This document shows, piece after piece, positions 26,730 through 35,189 of a DNA stretch of 64,000 bases; position 1 is the first letter of the stretch; each line of letters opens with the position of its first letter. The DNA lies in assembly GCA_900539865.1 (NCBI GenBank), contig UQDS01000006.1, positions 1 through 64,000 of the forward strand, in the 5' to 3' direction. The DNA is from an uncultured Mollicutes bacterium (GTDB taxonomy: Bacteria; Bacillota_I; Bacilli_A; RFN20; CAG-288). A program made the translations under genes and the position numbers. The notes below the pieces were generated by a model. That model was not told where the DNA came from and did not search any database. It saw nothing but the letters and a program-made list of their open reading frames with translations.

Positions 26730-27323
26730 ATGTTTGAAGATCGTCTTAAAGACTTAAGGAAGAAAAAAGGTGTCACGCAAGCCCAGGTTGCCGAGAGTAT
26801 CTATGTCTCAAGGAGTCTGATAGCAAAATTTGAAACCGGTGCAGCGTATCCAAACAGGGAAACATTGGAAAAGCTCGCACTGTATTTCGATGTACCAGTT
26901 TCCGAGCTCATCGTTCAAGATGAAACAACGCTGATTGTGGTGGAGACAAAAGACATCTCGAAAAGAATTCGTTTCATCTCTTTGGTTTTCATCTTGGCTC
27001 TTGCCGCAATTTATTCAATTATCGTCTTCATCCCGATGCTTAAGGGAAATAGGTACGTCTATCCGATTCCCCCAGGGCAGGATTACCCAAACCGCGAGTA
27101 TTTTTTTGCGAGCATTTTTTCCGGAACGTTTGAGCACGGCAATCCGATCGGCTTAATTTCCTTTTTTCTTAGCTTCGCTTTGGTTTGTTTATCTTTCTCA
27201 TGTTTTATCTTTAAAGAAAAGCGATATTCTGCCTTTTTAAGGTTAGCGACTTACCTTTTGTTTTTCGTGGATGCTTTCGTTTGTGTTGCATCTGTCATTT
27301 TCTGTTTAAGCTATATATCATAG
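26730..27323 (+). CDS. HTH regulator with three membrane helices
   Basis: A 197-residue protein with an N-terminal Cro/CI HTH (residues 1-60, LRKKKGVTQAQVAESIYVSRSLIAKFE) and three hydrophobic helices (about 82-102, 138-158, 165-190). The ATG at 26730 was chosen because GAAGGTG lies just upstream; a TTG six codons earlier would include that site. It resembles the 22.6 kb regulator in plan but lacks the cysteine module. A 41-codon gene follows 8 bases later. Confidence 0.8.
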   Translation: MFEDRLKDLRKKKGVTQAQVAESIYVSRSLIAKFETGAAYPNRETLEKLALYFDVPVSELIVQDETTLIVVETKDISKRIRFISLVFILALAAIYSIIVFIPMLKGNRYVYPIPPGQDYPNREYFFASIFSGTFEHGNPIGLISFFLSFALVCLSFSCFIFKEKRYSAFLRLATYLLFFVDAFVCVASVIFCLSYIS

Positions 27324-27331
27324 AGGTAAAA

Positions 27332-27457
27332 ATGAGTTCAATTTTATTAGGACTAGCCGCTTTGGCTAATCTTACAGGCTTTACTTCTGGCTCCAATTTT
27401 GAGACGACCGAAGCGTGTTTATTCGATGCATTGGCTGAAATTGAAAAATCAATATAA
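27332..27457 (+). CDS. Small 41-residue peptide
   Basis: A short frame beginning MSSILLGLAALANLTGFTSG and ending ALAEIEKSI. AGAGGT lies 5 bases before the ATG, and the start is 8 bases after the stop of the HTH-membrane gene, so it is placed as the second gene of that operon. The first 20 residues are hydrophobic and the remainder is acidic. No family recognised. Position, ribosome binding site and amphipathic layout favour a real gene over chance. Confidence 0.5.
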   Translation: MSSILLGLAALANLTGFTSGSNFETTEACLFDALAEIEKSI

Positions 27458-27560
27458 AATTGTTGTGTTCCTTCTTGTGATCCAAATTAAAGAACTTTGT
27501 GGCAATAATAATGAAAATTGACAATAAAAATTACAGTTAATAAAGGAGTGGCTAAATTTA

Positions 27561-27872
27561 TTAATAGATGAGCTCAGTTTGATTTTCTTTCAAAGCATAA
27601 TAAATATATTTAGGTGAGAATTTACATTGGATCAATTTGTAGCAATAATATCCACACCAAAAGTTTTCATTAATATAAGTAACACATCCGCAAGAAGCTC
27701 CACCTCTCTGATATAAGTACAGTTTCTCTTTTCTTATTGTATGTGGTGTAGAGACCAGATTCTTTGGTTCTCCATTGATATATTTATAAGGATTAGCAGG
27801 ACTCAATAAGGTGGTATCAATTTGTTTTCCTTTTTCAAGATGACAAATTTCTTTAATTTTATACATTTTCAT
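27561..27872 (-). pseudogene. Truncated type I restriction specificity subunit (HsdS remnant)
   Basis: The 103-residue frame matches the first part of a target recognition domain of HsdS: YKIKEICHLEKGKQID, then PYKYINGEP, HTIRKEKLYLYQRGGASCG, VTYINENFWCGYYCYKL and PKYIYYALKENQTELI. HsdS proteins usually have two such domains and about 400 residues. This one stops within the first. GAGGTGG upstream supports the ATG at 27872. No hsdM or hsdR is nearby. Most likely a decayed restriction system; a short specificity module is the alternative. Confidence 0.75.
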
Positions 27873-28201
27873 GCCGCCACCTCGTGCATGATAAATCGTG
27901 ATTTGATGAGTGTTTGTCTTAAAGTTACCTTTGTTTAAAAACATCAAACCTTTTTTACATGCACTTTATAGTGATTTAAATTTTGTTATATATATATATT
28001 TTTTAAAAAATTATAAAAATATTTAAGAGTTATATTAATAATGTAAAAGAAAATATTATCGATTAAATGATAATTATTTGTAAAATGTCTAACGAGAATT
28101 TGACATTTTTAAATAACTATTAGTTAATCATCGAAAAATAGAGAAAAGAACATAGACAAATAGTATAATTGAATTAAATCTATAAATTGAGGTGAAGAAC
28201 A

Positions 28202-30343
28202 ATGATTAAAAGTGAACGCTGCTTATACAATAACGATTTTAATAGTTTTTGTTCCGAGGAGGAAAACTCAATTCTAGGTAACTTAACAGAAAAATAGCAT
28301 GGAGAACTTTCTTCAACACAAGTTGATGCTTGGAAAGAAGAAATATTTTTACTTAAAAAGTGTCTTTCTTCCTATCATAATGATGACGGACAAATAATTT
28401 TTGAATATGATATTCCTAGATTAGGTAAAAGAATCGATGTTGTATTGTTATTTAAAGGCATTGTTTTTTGTCTTGAATTTAAAGTGGGTGAGTCGATCAT
28501 TCACGAAGGAGACATAGATCAGGTTTTTGATTATGCTCTCGATTTAGCTAATTTCCATAAATTCAGTCAAGGAAGAATTATTGTTCCGATTTTGATTGCT
28601 ACTAAAACAAGCAGAAATTCTAGTAAAATTCAAAAATCCGGTTATTTGGACAACGTTCTTAATCCGTTAGTAACTGGTGAAAAAGGCATAGATAGTCTTA
28701 TAGAAAACATCCTAAAGGAGTATCCATCAGAAAGAGAAATTGATCCTAATTGGATCATTAGTCCCTATGCTCCTACTCCAACCATTATTGAAGCCGCTCG
28801 AGCTCTCTATGAAAACCATACTGTGGAAGATATAACGAGACACGAAGCGGATAAGGTGGATACCGATAAAACTATTTCATACATTTTGAATGTGATCAAA
28901 GATAGTAAAGACAATAATAAGAAGAGCATTTGCTTTGTCACTGGGGTGCCAGGTGCTGGAAAGACACTCGTTGGCTTAGATGTTGCAGTAAAACAAACGT
29001 ATCAAGGAAATGATGAACCGGTAAAAGATGAGAGCGCCGTATATTTATCTGGTAACGGACCTTTTGTCGCTGTTTTAACAGAAGCATTAGCACAGGACAA
29101 TGTGAAGAAAACAAAAGAAAAAGGTAAGTCAAAAAAGCTCTCTGATGCTCGACGTGAAGTTTCGAAATCAATTCAGATTATTCATCGTTATCGTGATAAC
29201 ATGCTGATGAAGATTAAAAATCCTGTAGTTGACGGAAAATTAGAAATTGATCCTGAAAAGGCAGTCAAAGTTGAAAAGGCAGGCTTTGGTGAAGTTGAAC
29301 ATGTTGCCATTTTCGACGAAGCACAAAGATCTTGGACACATAAGCGTTTAGCAGATTATCTTAAAAGAGGTGGAACATATGGCAATAAGCTTAAAGTTCC
29401 TAATTTTCCACTTTCCGAAGCAGCTTTCTTAATTTGGTCTTTAGACCAAAGAGAGGATTGGGCGACAATTGTATGCTTGGTTGGTGGCGGTCAAGAAATC
29501 AACACAGGTGAAGCAGGGATATCGGAATGGATTAAAGCATTGAATGATAAATTTCCGCATTGGAATGTTCATATTTCAAGTAAACTAACTGATCCAGAAT
29601 ATGCGGAAGGTAAGGTAAACGAGCTGCTAAGAAACAATGAAAAAGTCATCTTCTCTGATGAATTGCATCTGGCTGTTTCCTTAAGATCGTTTCGGGCCGA
29701 AAAACTATCTGCATTTGTACACGCTTTACTTACCTTTGATACAAATACAGCTTGTGAAATATATAAAGAAATTAAAGATAAGTATCCAATTAAATTGACA
29801 AGGGATATGCATAAAGCCAAAAAATGGTTGAATGATAAAGTAAGAGGAAGCGAGAGAACAGGCGTTCTCGTCACAAAAGAATCTGCAAGATATAAACCGT
29901 TATCAATCCATGTTTTACCATCCGGAGATGAAAATGCAGTGCACTGGTTTTTAGAAGATAAAACCGATATACGTGCATCAAATTTTCTCGAGGATGCCGC
30001 TACCGAAATTCAAGTACAAGGTTTAGAACTTGATTATACTTGTTTGCTTTGGGATGCTGATATGAGATGTGAAAATGGAAAGTGGCATTTCTACAGGTTT
30101 AACGGAAAAACAGAGTGGAAAGAGCAACTTGGAAATACGGAAAGTAACCAAGAACTAAGAAAATATATGCTTAACGCATATCGTGTTTTATTAACTCGTG
30201 CTCGATTAGGGATGATTATATGTGTTCCGACTGGAAATTCAAATGTAACCTATAGCGGTTTCCCTGAGGATAGTACGAGACTTCCTGAATATTATGATGG
30301 GACTTATGAATATCTTAAAAGTTTAGGAATTGAAGAAATATAA
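28202..30343 (+). CDS. DUF2075-type helicase with N-terminal nuclease-like domain, broken by in-frame TAG
   Basis: From the ATG at 28202, which follows a good GAGGTGA site, the frame runs to 30343 with one TAG at codon 32 (28295-28297). The sequence on both sides belongs together: ENSILGNLTEK, the stop, then HGELSSTQVDAWKEEIFLLK and the nuclease-like core RLGKRIDVVLL...CLEFKVG (about 73-93; PD-(D/E)XK-like). The helicase part has Walker A GVPGAGKT (about 247) and VAIFDEAQRSW (about 370), with a late LLTRARLGMIICVP. No good restart codon follows the stop until a TTG at 28445. Either a recent nonsense mutation, a sequencing error or readthrough. Confidence 0.75.
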
Positions 30344-30355
30344 CGGTTTTAAAAT

Positions 30356-30388
30356 GGGATGATAACAAAGAATCATCCCTTTATTTTT
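30356..30388 (+). terminator. Terminator after the DUF2075-type gene
   Basis: GGGATGAT (30356-30363) pairs with ATCATCCC (30372-30379), followed by TTTATTTTT. Confidence 0.8.
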
Positions 30389-30498
30389 GATTCAGATCGG
30401 GTAAAAAAAGAAGAATAAATAAAATATTTTTGTATAATAATAACATAAGCAAGGAATGTGAAGGTCATTAATCTTTTTTATCGTGATATAATTGAATG

Positions 30499-30511
30499 TG
30501 TACAACGTACA
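30499..30511 (+). promoter_or_regulatory. Palindrome upstream of the SF1 helicase gene
   Basis: TGTAC-AAC-GTACA lies just after a TATAAT-like sequence (about 30487) and 100 bases before the helicase start. Placement suits an operator, but no regulator is known and the site is short. Confidence 0.35.
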
Positions 30512-30610
30512 TTTTGCGAAAAAAGAAAAAGTTGAATCTAGTAAAAACAGGATTTTTGAAAAAAAGATGCCATAACAATCATTCATAGGTATTGTCAACG
30601 AAAAACAAAA

Positions 30611-33600
30611 ATGAAACAATCGATTAAAAATACTTTATATCAAGCCATTTTAGAAAACAAATGGATTGAAATTGATTATGTAAATAGAAAAAAAGAAGAA
30701 ACTAGTTTTTATATTGGCATTAAAGACATCGATGCCCAAAAAGATATAATCACATGTGATATTTTTAATCCTTTTAAAAGCGAAACCTTGTTTAATGAAA
30801 GCTTGAAAAGAAAGGATTTGCTCATTTTATATTCTGGAATTCAGAAGGCAGAAGTTCTAGAACAAAGTTATTATGAATCTCCAAAAGATTTGATTGAAAA
30901 AATCGAAAAGAGTGACTTGTTAAAAGATTATTTAGAAATTGAACAATTTGATAATAATATTCTTCATTATCTTGCGGATGCCTATCAGTTGGATAACGAC
31001 CCATACCTAAAAGATACAATTATGATCCCTGGAGTTGATTTAACTGAACTTGCTAAGAATAAAAGGTACGAACTTGATTCAGAACAATTTGCTGTTATTT
31101 TAGAACAAGTTTTTAAGAAAGATAGGAATGACACTTCTAGAATTTATCGTAAGCAGGATTTAGCAATCAATTCATTCTCTATTGATATCAATGGAAAACA
31201 ATATGTTGTTGCATATCATAAGCTTGGTTTGAACTTCAAAAATAAAACGCTTGTGATGGCGGAACATTCAACAATTAACAAAACCTTTTTAATAGAAGAA
31301 AAAACAGTAACTCTAGGAACATACTTGGATACAAACCCAAATGAGTTTTGTGCTGAATTTGATGCGAGAAAACGAGAATTTATTTCATACATCGAAGAAA
31401 ATTTTCATAGAAATGAAAAGGTCAACACCAGGCCAAATATCTTTTTAATTGATAGACAATTTCTTAAAGGTGTAGATAATGCCTTTGAAGCTATCACAGA
31501 AATGGATAACAACAATACGCTTTCTATTCCTTTAAAAGCGTTTTTTGGCCGTAATAAATCACGTTCAGGTACGCAAAAAGATCCCAATATCGTTGTCTTT
31601 GATAGAGATAAAATTAATATTGACCAAATGAGAGTTGTATATAATTCAATGGTCAACCATGTCACCTATGTTAAAGGTCCTCCCGGCACTGGCAAGACGG
31701 AAACAATATTCAATGTCCTTTTATCTGCTTATGCAAATGATAAGACAGTTTTAGTGTGTTCAAACAATAACCATCCAGTAAACGATATCTTTGAAAAGAT
31801 GACTGGCTCGCTTAAACACAAGAAGATATTTTCCTCTGAATACGAAGACGTTGTCTTTCCAATCATGCGTTTAGGTAGTAATAAAGAAATGACGGAAACT
31901 CTAAAAAAGTTGAAAGTTATATTGGAATTCGCTAAGAGAAAGGCCAGTACAACACTTAAAGCGGAAGCGACTGAAAAAAGTAAAGAAAAGATAATGTCTG
32001 GCTATACTGAATTAAGAGAAATCTTAAAAGATTATGAAGACATACAAGAGGCAAAAGAAAAAGTCGAAAAGTTAATGAAAATTAAGACGATTCAAAAGCC
32101 TGAACTAGTAAATATTAAAATTGATGAACAAATAGCAAATCTCAATAAAAAGATTAAAGAAATGTGGCAAATTAAAGATAGTGACGTTACAAAATACGCT
32201 ATCTCAGCTTCAAAGAATATAGACTTTCAAAACTGGATATATTATTCATCATTAATGCGCATCTTAAAATTAACCAATGCGACATATAAAGATTTGAGAG
32301 ATATTATCAACAATCCCGAAGAAGAGACTGCTGTTAAAGAATTAAACAAATATATTCGTGATGATAAAAAGCTAAGGAGATTCACGGATATTTTCCCCAT
32401 TATTGTATGTACTAATATTTCTTGTGATAAGTTAGGTGCACCAAAACCACAGTTTGATTTATGTATTATGGATGAATCTGGTCAGTGCAATATTGCAACG
32501 TCCTTGATACCAATTGTTCGAGCAACTGATTTACTTTTAGTTGGCGATACAAACCAACTTCAACCTGTTACTGTCATTGAAAATGAGACAAACGATTTCT
32601 TGATGGAAAAATATAATGTTGGTAAGGAATACGACTATGTTTCCAATTCAATTCTATCGACAATGCTTCGTAAGGATGTCAATTCCAAGTCGATTTTGCT
32701 CAGTTATCACTATCGATGCGGAAGGAAAATCGCTAACTTTGTCAATAAGAGATTCTATGAAGATAGACTCAAACTTTTTAATGACCGAAATGGTAAGTTA
32801 GAGTATGTTATTGTTCAAAATTCAAATCATTCCAGTGCCAGAAATTCTTACATACAAGAAGCAAGAGCGATAGTCGATATTGTTAAGAAATATAACTATA
32901 ACGATGTTGGAATTATCACTCCTTTTGTGAATCAAGCCAATCTTATAAATGAAGAGCTTAGTAAAGAAGGGATTAATAATGTTCGCGCTGGTACAGTTCA
33001 TAGATTACAGGGTTCTGAAAAGCCGATAATTATTCTTTCTTCAGCTCTTTCTCCCACTACAGGGAAGAAAACAATGGATTGGGTAGCGAACAATCATGAA
33101 TTGATCAATGTGGCAGTAACTAGAGCAAAAGAAAAGTTTATATTTGTAGGAGATAAAGAAACGATTGATTTAAGGAGTAAAAATGACAAAAAAGTAAGTG
33201 ATTTAAAGTCTCTTTCTGATTATGTTTATTCAAACGGTGAAGCCGTAGTCCCTCAATCCGATATTACAATCAGCACAGATTTCTCGAATAACTCTCAAAA
33301 TGAAAAAGATTTCTTTGAAACGGTTACCCCCTATTTCAACAAGAAGGGTACGAAATTTAGAATGAGTAGAAACATTCCGATGAAGAATATTATAAGGCCG
33401 TATAATGATGATGAGACGAAACTAATCGGTCAAAAGGAATTTGATTTTGTAGTCGAAGCTACAGACGGATTCCTTAATAGATACTACAGACCAATCTTGG
33501 TTTTTGAAATTGATGGTGGCGAACATGTCGGCTCATCTATTACTGCTCAACGCGATAGAGAAAAGGAACAAGTTTGTAAAAATCACGGCATAAAAGTTAT

Positions 33601-33727
33601 CAGAATTGCAAATAACCAAGTCAAAGACTATGAGTTGATCATTCGATTGTTTGAGAGCATAATTAAAGACGTTTCTGATATGGATAGCGAACAAATTCAA
33701 ATGTCTTTATTTGATGAAGACAATTAA
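30611..33727 (+). CDS. SF1 (Upf1/Dna2-like) helicase with C-terminal nuclease domain
   Basis: A 1038-residue protein. Residues 1-95 (ILENKWIEIDYVNRKKEETSFYIG) faintly recall a WYL-type domain. The SF1 helicase has Walker A KGPPGTGKTE (about 354-363), MDESGQ (about 620), GDTNQLQPV (about 645), SYHYRCG, and motifs V-VI with HRLQGSEKPII and NVAVTRAKE (about 833). The C-terminus (about 920-1030) has EFDFVVEA, LVFEIDGGEH and RDREKEQVCKNHGIKVIRI, the pattern of a DUF2726/Vsr-like PD-(D/E)XK nuclease. Composition is AT-richer than flanking core genes. Likely nucleic-acid defence; unproven. Confidence 0.85.
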   Translation: MKQSIKNTLYQAILENKWIEIDYVNRKKEETSFYIGIKDIDAQKDIITCDIFNPFKSETLFNESLKRKDLLILYSGIQKAEVLEQSYYESPKDLIEKIEKSDLLKDYLEIEQFDNNILHYLADAYQLDNDPYLKDTIMIPGVDLTELAKNKRYELDSEQFAVILEQVFKKDRNDTSRIYRKQDLAINSFSIDINGKQYVVAYHKLGLNFKNKTLVMAEHSTINKTFLIEEKTVTLGTYLDTNPNEFCAEFDARKREFISYIEENFHRNEKVNTRPNIFLIDRQFLKGVDNAFEAITEMDNNNTLSIPLKAFFGRNKSRSGTQKDPNIVVFDRDKINIDQMRVVYNSMVNHVTYVKGPPGTGKTETIFNVLLSAYANDKTVLVCSNNNHPVNDIFEKMTGSLKHKKIFSSEYEDVVFPIMRLGSNKEMTETLKKLKVILEFAKRKASTTLKAEATEKSKEKIMSGYTELREILKDYEDIQEAKEKVEKLMKIKTIQKPELVNIKIDEQIANLNKKIKEMWQIKDSDVTKYAISASKNIDFQNWIYYSSLMRILKLTNATYKDLRDIINNPEEETAVKELNKYIRDDKKLRRFTDIFPIIVCTNISCDKLGAPKPQFDLCIMDESGQCNIATSLIPIVRATDLLLVGDTNQLQPVTVIENETNDFLMEKYNVGKEYDYVSNSILSTMLRKDVNSKSILLSYHYRCGRKIANFVNKRFYEDRLKLFNDRNGKLEYVIVQNSNHSSARNSYIQEARAIVDIVKKYNYNDVGIITPFVNQANLINEELSKEGINNVRAGTVHRLQGSEKPIIILSSALSPTTGKKTMDWVANNHELINVAVTRAKEKFIFVGDKETIDLRSKNDKKVSDLKSLSDYVYSNGEAVVPQSDITISTDFSNNSQNEKDFFETVTPYFNKKGTKFRMSRNIPMKNIIRPYNDDETKLIGQKEFDFVVEATDGFLNRYYRPILVFEIDGGEHVGSSITAQRDREKEQVCKNHGIKVIRIANNQVKDYELIIRLFESIIKDVSDMDSEQIQMSLFDEDN

Positions 33728-34086
33728 AGAAAAATATTGATCAGCAAAATGAATCCAGAAATTCAATAAATGAAATACCATAAGTTGTGAAGACTTCATA
33801 ACGCATATGAAATGGCTTCGTGAAAAAATATATTTAAACATCATTGTTTATATTAGAAATTAAAACAAGGACACATAAGATACAGAAACCGTATGGTGTA
33901 ATATTAATTTTACCAAAGCTTTATATTTGTTGATTATGAAAAAAATATGCAGAAGATGTAAATAAAAGATGATAGTGTGAGAAATGATTAAGTTAATTTG
34001 AAACATAAATAAATCAAAGATAACAATGGTTGAATCAAAATAAATGTAATTTGATGTTTTTTTCCAATTAGACAAATTCAAGAGAG
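33728..34086 (+). other. 360 bases without a supported gene
   Basis: AT-rich spacer between the helicase gene and the terminators of the convergent dehydrogenase. A 73-codon frame on the minus strand is hydrophobic and Asn/Ile/Phe-rich, as chance frames in such DNA are, and has no ribosome binding site. Confidence 0.5.
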
Positions 34087-34148
34087 ATGAAAAATCCCCT
34101 TTCCTAATAAACAGGAACGGGGATTTTCATGTATGATCAAACATACAT
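34087..34148 (-). terminator. Two hairpins ending the short-chain dehydrogenase gene
   Basis: The first hairpin (34129-34148) pairs ATGTATG with CATACAT. The second (34087-34130) is a long stem with ATGAAAA..CCCC opposite GGGGATTTTCAT. Read on the minus strand, the second ends in TTTTTC. The first ends in CTTTTTT on the plus strand, so the pair may stop transcription both ways. Confidence 0.75.
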
Positions 34149-34170
34149 CTTTTTTAATTTAAATTAAAAT

Positions 34171-34971
34171 TTAAGGACGTAAACCAAGACCACCTTCGAG
34201 AGTTAAGGTCTCACCGGTAAGATATTTGAAGTCAGGATTGGCCAATTGGACACAAACGCGACCGATTTCCTTTTCGGAATCGCCGAAATGACCCATCGGA
34301 GGCATCTTGACATTGGCTTTAAAAGCATCCGGATAAGCGTTCTTGAAGTTCTCAAGTTGAGTAGTCCAAGCAATCGGGCAAATAACGTTGACATTGATGC
34401 CATCCGGGCCCCATTCTGTCGCTGCAACACGAGAGAGACCACGAATACCTTCTTTGGCAGCAGCATAGGAGCATTGGCCGTAGTTTCCAAATAATCCTGC
34501 ACCGGATGCGAAGTTGATAACAGTACCCTTTGTCTCCTTCAAATAAGGATAGCAGGCCTGCATATAATAGAAGGTAGCATATAAACCAGAATACATAGCA
34601 AGATCAAACTGTTCGGTCGTATGCTTTTCTAAAGTGACACCGGAAGCGGAAGCTTGCGCATTGTTAATCAAAACGTCAATTCTACCAAAGGTATCCATCG
34701 TTTCTTTAATGACACGGTCAGCGATTGCTTTGTTATCATTTCCTGCGCTGATGTCTGCTTGAATGGTTAATACCTTGATTCCATATAAACGTTCTAACTC
34801 TTCCTTTGCATCTTCAAGCTTTTTGACATTGCGGCCTGTGATGACTAAGTTCGCACCTTCTTTCGCATAAGCAGTTGCGATACCATAGCCGATGGAACCA
34901 CAGCTTCCATCCTGAAGAACAGCTCTTCCTGCACCTGTGATGATTGCAGTTTTACCTTTTAAAAAACTCAT
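34171..34971 (-). CDS. Short-chain dehydrogenase/reductase
   Basis: A 266-residue SDR with the classical parts: GKTAIITGAGR start, NNAQAS (NNAG position), the Ser...YAAAKEG catalytic Tyr-Lys pair, and the C-terminal TLEGGLGLRP. The glycine-rich cofactor loop is unusual: TGAGRAVLQDGSCGSIGYG, about eight residues longer than TGxxxGIG. Start at 34971 has AAGGAAAAAG upstream; an ATG eleven codons earlier lacks one. Monocistronic. Acidic residue at the end of strand 2 is absent (VITGRN), suggesting NADP(H). Substrate unknown. Confidence 0.87.
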   Translation of the reverse strand: MSFLKGKTAIITGAGRAVLQDGSCGSIGYGIATAYAKEGANLVITGRNVKKLEDAKEELERLYGIKVLTIQADISAGNDNKAIADRVIKETMDTFGRIDVLINNAQASASGVTLEKHTTEQFDLAMYSGLYATFYYMQACYPYLKETKGTVINFASGAGLFGNYGQCSYAAAKEGIRGLSRVAATEWGPDGINVNVICPIAWTTQLENFKNAYPDAFKANVKMPPMGHFGDSEKEIGRVCVQLANPDFKYLTGETLTLEGGLGLRP

Positions 34972-35154
34972 ATTACTTTTTCCTTTCACTAAGATGTATA
35001 GCATCTAAAATTCATGTGATTTCATTATAGACTAAAACAAAAAAGTTGTAAAAGAAAAACACTTAATTTTAATAAAATTTTCCATAGATTTTCCTAAGGA
35101 AAACCATCCGTTGTAATCGTGTTGGAACGCTCTAAATTAAAATGAGAAATAAAA

Positions 35155-35184
35155 ACTGTGTTGCACAGTTTTGTGCAACACAGT
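35155..35184 (-). terminator. Terminator of the three-gene lipoprotein operon
   Basis: ACTGTGTTGCAC (35155-35166) with its complement (35173-35184), a 12-bp stem; on the minus strand it is followed by TTTTTATTT. Confidence 0.93.
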
Positions 35185-35189
35185 CTTAT

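Noticed and set aside
28295..28297. General TAG recoding in this organism
   Set aside because: TAG ends several normal genes (the first ABC gene, rbfA, rlmD, the 26.7 kb regulator), so an alternative genetic code is not supported.
25021..34000. CRISPR array or transposase in the accessory block
   Set aside because: No regularly spaced repeats and no transposase or integrase frame were found; only two-copy operator-like repeats at 26641-26680.
33860..34081. 73-codon hydrophobic minus-strand frame
   Set aside because: Asn/Ile/Phe-rich chance frame in AT-rich DNA, without a ribosome binding site.
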